This document shows, in pieces, positions 58,899 through 64,000 of a DNA stretch of 64,000 nt. The translations under genes and the position numbers were made by a program. The DNA lies in assembly GCA_002482545.1 (NCBI GenBank), contig DLGF01000024.1, forward strand, positions 225,850 to 289,849, in the 5' to 3' direction. The notes beneath the pieces were generated by a model. The model was not told the origin of the DNA, searched no databases, and saw only the letters and a list, made by a program, of their open reading frames with translations. Position 1 is the stretch's first letter, and the number at the start of each line of letters is the position of its first letter. This stretch comes from Sporomusaceae bacterium UBA7701 (GTDB lineage: Bacteria; Bacillota; Negativicutes; Sporomusales; UBA7701).

Positions 58899-59816
58899 TC
58901 ATTTATCAGCAAACAGCGCCTCGGCAAAATCTTCGGCGACAAATGGGCGAAGATCATCCATGCCTTCCCCCACTCCGATCCATTTTACCGGCAGGCCCAG
59001 TTCGGCCCGGATGGCGACAATAACGCCGCCTTTGGCCGTTCCGTCCAGCTTGGTGACAACCACGCCGGAAACCTGAACCGCCTCTTTGAACAGGCGGGCC
59101 TGGCTCAGGGCGTTCTGGCCGGTGGTTCCGTCCAGCACCAGCAGTACCTCGTGGGGCGCCCCGGGCAGTTCCCGGGCGATGACCCGGTGAACCTTCTTCA
59201 GTTCTTCCATCAGGTTGGATTTGGTGTGCAGCCGGCCGGCGGTGTCGATGATCAGCAGATCGGCCTTGCGGGCCCTGGCGGCCTGGACGGCGTCGAAGGC
59301 CACCGCCGCCGGATCCGACCCCGCGCTGTGCTTGACAATCTCCGCTCCGCCCCGCTGCCCCCATATTTCCAGTTGGTCGATGGCCGCGGCCCGGAAGGTA
59401 TCCCCGGCGGCGAGCATGACTTTTTGGCCCTGGTCCCGGTAATAATGGGCCAGTTTGCCGATGGTGGTGGTCTTGCCCACGCCGTTGACGCCGACCACCA
59501 TGATCACCACAGGGCCTTCGCCGGCGTGGGGCTGGGCATCTTCTCCCCCGGCGAGGAGCGCGCTGATCCGCTCCCGGAGAAAGGGCGTCAGTTGCTCCGG
59601 CGTTTCGATCTGTTTGGCCTTGATGGCCTGCCGGATATCGGCCAGCAGGCTCCCGGTCGTCTGAATCCCTACGTCGGCTGACAGCAGTACCGCTTCCAGA
59701 TCTTCGAGAAATTCCTCGTCAATCTGCGCGTAGCCGGTAACCAATTGTTCGATTTTCTCGGTAAAACCCTTCCGGGTTTTGCTCAGGCCTTCCTTGAGAC
59801 GGTCAAAAAATCCCAT
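58899..59816 (-). CDS. ftsY: Signal recognition particle receptor FtsY
   Basis: This 305-aa protein has the NG domain without a long acidic A domain: VVGVNGVGKTTTIGKLAHY, DTAGRLHTKSNLMEELKK, TKLDGTAKGGV and IGVGEGMDDLRPF. It docks SRP-ribosome complexes at the membrane. The stop of smc is three bases upstream of its start. Confidence 0.97.
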   Translation of the reverse strand: MGFFDRLKEGLSKTRKGFTEKIEQLVTGYAQIDEEFLEDLEAVLLSADVGIQTTGSLLADIRQAIKAKQIETPEQLTPFLRERISALLAGGEDAQPHAGEGPVVIMVVGVNGVGKTTTIGKLAHYYRDQGQKVMLAAGDTFRAAAIDQLEIWGQRGGAEIVKHSAGSDPAAVAFDAVQAARARKADLLIIDTAGRLHTKSNLMEELKKVHRVIARELPGAPHEVLLVLDGTTGQNALSQARLFKEAVQVSGVVVTKLDGTAKGGVIVAIRAELGLPVKWIGVGEGMDDLRPFVAEDFAEALFADK

Positions 59817-59819
59817 AGT

Positions 59820-62800
59820 TTACCCTGCCTTATCCATGAATTTGACGGAAATGAGCTTCGAGACGCCCGACTCTTCCATCGTGACGCCGTGCATGACGTC
59901 AGCCACTTCCATTGTCCCCTTGCGGTGGGTTACGATGATGAACTGCGTACTTTCGGAATAATCCCGCAAAAATTCGCTGAACCGCTGGACATTGGCTTCG
60001 TCCAGAGCGGCGTCGATCTCGTCCAGCACGCAGAAGGGCGTCGGCCGGTAGGTCAGGAAGGCGAACAGGAGCGCGATAACCGTCAGCGCCCGCTCTCCTC
60101 CCGACAGCAGGGCCAGATTCTGCTGTTTCTTGCCCGGCGGCTGAACGATGATTTCAATGCCGGTGCCCAGGATGTCGTCCGGGTCGGCAAGCTGCAGCTC
60201 CGCCTTGCCGCCGCCGAACAGCCGGATGAAGAGTTCGCCGAAGTGTTCGTTGATCTTGAGGAACGCCGCTTTGAACTGCTTGGACATCGTGCTGTCGATG
60301 TCTTTGATGATGGTCATCAGATATTCTCTGGCGGCGGTGAGGTCCTGATACTGCCCGCGCAGAAATTCGTACCGTTCCTTCAGCCTGGCGTATTCGTCGA
60401 TGGCGGCGGGATTGACCGGGCCTAGGAGGGCGATGGCGGCTTCCAGTTCCTCTACCCGGGCGGTTAAAACTTCCGGAGCTTCATCCCGGAACAAGGCTTC
60501 CGCCTGTTCCCGGTTCATTCCGAAGCGGTCCCGGAGCTGCTCGTCCGCATAGGATATGTCGTAGGTAAAGCGCGCGGCCAGCAGCTCCAGTTCGTGAAGC
60601 CGGTTCTGAATGGCGGCCTGCTTGCGCCTGAGCTCGCGGATCTCCCGGTCGAGCTTCTGTTGCCTGGCCATGACGTTCAGTTTATCGCCCATGAGGGTGT
60701 CGCGCCGCTTTTCCTGCTCAGCCTTCTGCCCGGTCAGCTCGTCCTTCCGGACGGCAATGCCGGCCAGTTCCGCGCCGGCGCGGGCGATTTCCTCGTCGGC
60801 GCGGGCGATTTCCGCCTCCAGGGCGGCGGCCTGCCGGGTAAAACGAGACTCGGCCTGCCGATAGTTTTCGCAATTCAGGGTGATCGAATGAACTTCCTGC
60901 TCCAAAGCCGAAAGTTTGATTTTCGCGTCGGTCAGGGACTCAGCCAGGGAATCCCGCCGCTCCTGCAGTCGCTTCAGGTCTTCCTGCCAGGCCGTGATCT
61001 GGAGTTTGTGCTCGGCGTCCCGCGCTTCGAGGACGGCGATCAGCCCGGTGGTCTCCGCCATCCGGTCGACGAGGGCCGCCGACTCCCGGCGGAGGTCCTC
61101 GCGTTCGCTTTCCAGCGTCGCCAGGGCGAGCCGCTGCCGATTCAATTCCTGCCCCGCCTTCTCCGCCAGGATGGAGAGTTCGGCCTGACGCACCTCTACC
61201 CCCTGACGCCGGGTTTGGCTGTTCTCCAGCTCCGCCAGGACGGCCGCCTTGGCGCGGTCCGCCGCCCCGGCCCTTTCCCGGAGGGCGGCCAGCTCGCTTT
61301 CCAGCGCCTTCAGGGCCTCCCCGGTGACCGTGATTTCATTGCCGCGCCCGAGGAAACTGGCCTCGCGGCGGGCCACGCTGCCGCCGGTGATACTGCCGCC
61401 GGGCTGGATAAGCTGCCCGTCAAGGGTGACAATTTTTACGCCAAACCCGCTCTGCCGGGCTATCTTGAGGGCCGCGTCCATGTCGGCGGCCACTACGGTA
61501 CGGGCCAGTAAAAAGTCGACAGCCGGCCGGAACTTGTCGTCACAGGAAACCAGCTCCGCGGCAAACCCGACCGCTCCCGGCGAATGCGCCGCGGCCGCTT
61601 CCGTGTCCCGCGGGCGCATGGGTTTGACGGTATTGAGCGGCAGAAAGGTGGCCCGCCCCAACTGGCGGTTTTTCAGATATTCCACCGCCGCCTTGGCGGT
61701 ATCGTCGTTCTCGACGATAATGTTCTGCAGAGCGCCTCCCAGCGCCGTTTCCACGGCCACAACATGCTCGTCGCGCACGGAAATGACTTCCGCCACCGCG
61801 CCGCACACCGCTTTCCGCCAGCCGGCGTTGGCTCTCAGGACGCTTTTCGGGCCGCGGCCAAAGCCTTCGTATTCGTTCTGCATATCCAGGAGAACTTTCA
61901 TTCTGGAGCGATGTTCGCTTATTTTCCCGGACAGGCGGCTCTCGGCGTTGGCCATCTCGCCCAGCCGCCGTTCCAGCGCCTGCCGGCGCTCGACCGTTTC
62001 CGCGATCAGGGCGTCGACGGCTTTCAGATCTTCGGCCAGTTCCCGCTGCTCGCCCTCCACCCGCGCCAGCGCTGCTCCCGCTTCGCGGGCCTGGGCGTCG
62101 TATGTATCATATTCTTTGCTTAATTGCGTCTCGCGATGTTTATGATTTTCCCGGTCCCTCTCCATGGTCCGAAGGGTGTTCTTTTGGGTGACCAGTTCCT
62201 GAAGGTGGCCGAAGGTGGCGTCTTTGGCCTGCTCGATCCGCCCCTCCGCCTCGCCGATGGTACGCAGCGCCTCCTGATACCCGGCGTTTTTCGCGGAATG
62301 AGCGGCTTGCAGCTCGAGCACCTGCTGCTTCTTGGCGCTTAACGCTTCCTGCCATTCGGCCAGCTTGCCGCGGTTTTCCTCCCGGTCGGCCTCCAGCCGG
62401 ACGACGTCCTGGCGCGTCCGCTCTTTGGTCCGCTGTTCCTGCCCGACCCGTTCCGCAAGGACGGCCGCCTTTCCGTCCAGCCGCTCCATTTCCGTGGCCA
62501 GCGAAACAATCGCCGTCTCGGCCTGCCGGGCGGTTTCATCCAGCGCGGCCAGCTCGTCGGTCAGCCGCTCCCGGTCGGTCTCGGCAAGCACCAGGTGGGA
62601 GGCGGCCGCTACGTCTTCGTCGGCAATAGACGCCTGCTCCAGCCTGACGCTTTCCGCATTTTTTTCGGCCTGGGTCAGCTTATGGGAAAGCAGCGTCACT
62701 TCGCAGGCGGTCTGTTCCGCCGCCAGAGCGTTGTACTGCGCGGTGCGCTCGGCGCTTTCGCCAAGCGGGCCGAGCTGGGTTTCAATTTCCGAGGTGATAT

Positions 62801-63377
62801 CAAAAACCCGGGTGAGGTTTTGCTCGGTATCGTCGAGTTTGCGCATCGCTTCCTTTTTACGGTTCTTGTACTTGGTGATCCCCGCCGCTTCCTCGAATAG
62901 CAGCCGCCGTTCATCCGGCTTGCTGTTGAGCACCTCGTCCACTTTATTCTGGCTGATGACGGTCATGGATTCCCGTCCTAACCCGGCGTCAATCAGCAAG
63001 TCATAGATATCTTTCAGCCGGCAGGGGGATTTGTTGATGAAAAATTCACCTTCCCCGGAGCGAAAAACCCGGCGGGTAATCGTTACCTCGTTGAAATCCA
63101 GCGGCAGCGTTCCGTCGGTATTGTCAAAAAAAAGCGAAACTTCGGCAACACCGAGGGGGCGCCGTTTCGCCGTTCCGGAGAAAATGACGTCCTCCATCCT
63201 CGCGCCCCGCAAGTTGCGAATGTTTTGCTCGCCCAAAACCCATCGGACGGCGTCCGAGATATTGCTCTTGCCGCTGCCGTTTGGCCCGACAATTGCGGTG
63301 ATGCCGGATTTAAACTCGATCTCGGTTTTTTCCGCGAACGATTTGAAGCCATAGGCCTCAAGCTTACGAAGTAACAA
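59820..63377 (-). CDS. smc: Chromosome segregation protein SMC
   Basis: This 1,185-aa protein is a full-length SMC: Walker A VGPNGSGKSNI near residue 33, long coiled coils, a hinge (about 510-660, FGRGPKSVLRANAGW... IQPGGSITGGS), the signature LLSGGERALTVIALLFAF and Walker B FCVLDEIDAALDEANV. It loads on DNA with ScpAB and helps to separate chromosomes. Confidence 0.98.
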   Translation of the reverse strand: MLLRKLEAYGFKSFAEKTEIEFKSGITAIVGPNGSGKSNISDAVRWVLGEQNIRNLRGARMEDVIFSGTAKRRPLGVAEVSLFFDNTDGTLPLDFNEVTITRRVFRSGEGEFFINKSPCRLKDIYDLLIDAGLGRESMTVISQNKVDEVLNSKPDERRLLFEEAAGITKYKNRKKEAMRKLDDTEQNLTRVFDITSEIETQLGPLGESAERTAQYNALAAEQTACEVTLLSHKLTQAEKNAESVRLEQASIADEDVAAASHLVLAETDRERLTDELAALDETARQAETAIVSLATEMERLDGKAAVLAERVGQEQRTKERTRQDVVRLEADREENRGKLAEWQEALSAKKQQVLELQAAHSAKNAGYQEALRTIGEAEGRIEQAKDATFGHLQELVTQKNTLRTMERDRENHKHRETQLSKEYDTYDAQAREAGAALARVEGEQRELAEDLKAVDALIAETVERRQALERRLGEMANAESRLSGKISEHRSRMKVLLDMQNEYEGFGRGPKSVLRANAGWRKAVCGAVAEVISVRDEHVVAVETALGGALQNIIVENDDTAKAAVEYLKNRQLGRATFLPLNTVKPMRPRDTEAAAAHSPGAVGFAAELVSCDDKFRPAVDFLLARTVVAADMDAALKIARQSGFGVKIVTLDGQLIQPGGSITGGSVARREASFLGRGNEITVTGEALKALESELAALRERAGAADRAKAAVLAELENSQTRRQGVEVRQAELSILAEKAGQELNRQRLALATLESEREDLRRESAALVDRMAETTGLIAVLEARDAEHKLQITAWQEDLKRLQERRDSLAESLTDAKIKLSALEQEVHSITLNCENYRQAESRFTRQAAALEAEIARADEEIARAGAELAGIAVRKDELTGQKAEQEKRRDTLMGDKLNVMARQQKLDREIRELRRKQAAIQNRLHELELLAARFTYDISYADEQLRDRFGMNREQAEALFRDEAPEVLTARVEELEAAIALLGPVNPAAIDEYARLKERYEFLRGQYQDLTAAREYLMTIIKDIDSTMSKQFKAAFLKINEHFGELFIRLFGGGKAELQLADPDDILGTGIEIIVQPPGKKQQNLALLSGGERALTVIALLFAFLTYRPTPFCVLDEIDAALDEANVQRFSEFLRDYSESTQFIIVTHRKGTMEVADVMHGVTMEESGVSKLISVKFMDKAG

Positions 63378-63533
63378 AACAAACCACCCTCACTATAGCC
63401 GAATTGCCCCTCACTGGTCCAAAATCCCTTTGCCGGTTCATCCGCGCAGCAGTTTCCCGGCCATCTGCGGGAAAGATTGAAAATTGCCTGTAGTCATCAA
63501 AATTTTACCACGGGCAGCGAGTCTACACAACAT

Positions 63534-63565
63534 AAAAAACCTGTTCACCCCGTGAACAGGTTTTG
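63534..63565 (-). terminator. Terminator after spoVS
   Basis: On the minus strand AACCTGTTCAC-ggg-GTGAACAGGTT is followed by TTTTATG, about 20 bases after the spoVS stop. Confidence 0.85.
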
Positions 63566-63585
63566 TACGGTGGCCCTACCCTTTT

Positions 63586-63846
63586 TTAGCGCGGCTCGAC
63601 GATAAAGCGGATCGCCGTACGCTCTTCTCCATCGATCGTTATTTCGGCAAAAGCGGGAACCGTAACCAGATCAATACCATTCGGTGCGACGAAACCGCGG
63701 GCGATCGCCACAGCCTTGATGGCCTGGTTTACCGCCCCTGCTCCGACTGCCTGCACTTCTGCTGACCCTTTTTCTCTTAGTACGGCAGCCAGGGCACCTG
63801 CTACGGATTTAGGATTTGACTGTGCGGATACCTTAAGTACTTCCAT
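63586..63846 (-). CDS. spoVS: Stage V sporulation protein S
   Basis: This 86-aa protein is a full SpoVS/Alba-like protein: MEVLKVSAQSNPKSVAGALA, then AVGAGAVNQAIKAVAIARGFVAPNGIDLV in two parts and a final EERTAIRFIVEPR. SpoVS affects septation and late sporulation. AAAGGAGG lies 10-15 bases upstream of the ATG. With terminators on its 3' side it forms its own transcript; this gene supports a spore-forming host. Confidence 0.96.
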   Translation of the reverse strand: MEVLKVSAQSNPKSVAGALAAVLREKGSAEVQAVGAGAVNQAIKAVAIARGFVAPNGIDLVTVPAFAEITIDGEERTAIRFIVEPR

Positions 63847-64000
63847 TCCTTAACTAACCTCCTTTGGTAGCTAGGGCCTTTTATGGTACTAAGGTATTCT
63901 CCGCATTTCCTAAAAATTCCTTCTTTGGTATTTTTTAATTATTCAATAACATAAATTTATTACCATTATATTGAATCTGATCGATTTCAACGATGATTTC
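63847..64000. other. spoVS upstream region
   Basis: AT-rich sequence at the edge of the window; the spoVS promoter should be here. I cannot assign boxes with confidence. Confidence 0.4.

Noticed and set aside
1..64000. CRISPR array, tRNA, rRNA or known riboswitch
   Set aside because: I found no regularly spaced repeats, no tRNA cloverleaf with CCA-type end and no rRNA or known riboswitch core on either strand; this is a reading by eye and a covariance search could still find one.

Overview
The window looks like part of the chromosome of a spore-forming, flagellated, diderm Firmicute (Negativicutes, most like Sporomusaceae) that carries a large integrated conjugative element. Three things point there: a Firmicute-type housekeeping block with smc, ftsY, ylxM, ffh, rpsP, khpA, ylqD, rimM, trmD, rplS, lepB, rbgA and rnhB; a sporulation gene (spoVS) and flagellar-export/hook-length relatives; and a conjugation machine with the VirB8/VirB9/VirB10 envelope-spanning core, which only makes sense in a cell with an outer membrane.

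Layout. Bases 1-5.5 kb (AT-richer): a secreted-protein fragment, a membrane HD-GYP phosphodiesterase facing a membrane GGDEF protein, small secreted and unknown proteins, and an SOS-type operon (perfect LexA-like box, 53-aa protein, Y-family polymerase). Bases 5.5-15.6 kb, minus strand: transfer operon I, with two TrbJ/VirB5-like proteins, a VirB2-like/VirB6-like fusion, a remarkable M23 peptidase + VirB6-like channel + lytic transglycosylase fusion, and a protein built of five copies of an unrecognised ~100-residue domain. An IS110-family element with a frameshifted transposase and a probable bridge RNA sits in it. Bases 15.6-29.5 kb, plus strand: ssb, DUF932, PcfK/PcfJ, a 1,958-aa methylase-helicase and a RadC-type protein, mixed with small unknown genes, nearly all separated by hairpins; a minus-strand toxin-antitoxin pair interrupts it. 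Bases 29.6-46.7 kb, minus strand: parA-parB, regulators, a TraF-type protease and the rest of a P-type (RP4/Trb-like) type IV secretion system, interrupted by a response regulator and a zinc-finger protein.

At about 46.8 kb the element ends inside comM/yifB: the chromosomal gene runs from its normal start to the conserved LLERI segment and then changes to unrelated sequence. The missing 3' part of comM, an integrase and a relaxase are not in this window, so the element probably continues to the left of base 1. From 46.8 kb to the end the sequence is GC-rich, ordinary core genome, all on the minus strand.

How it works together (inference): ParA/ParB and the HTH proteins maintain and regulate the element; SSB, the methylase-helicase, RadC and PcfJ/PcfK handle or protect transferred DNA; the Trb/VirB machine builds a channel with its own wall hydrolases; TraF probably matures the VirB2 pilin. 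The most unusual non-coding signal is a pair of nested-hairpin leaders (15.70-15.83 and 22.92-23.04 kb) upstream of ssb and of the methylase-helicase. Their stems differ in sequence but stay paired, both have a related loop, and both have a T-run, as expected of a shared attenuation or structural RNA/DNA control element.
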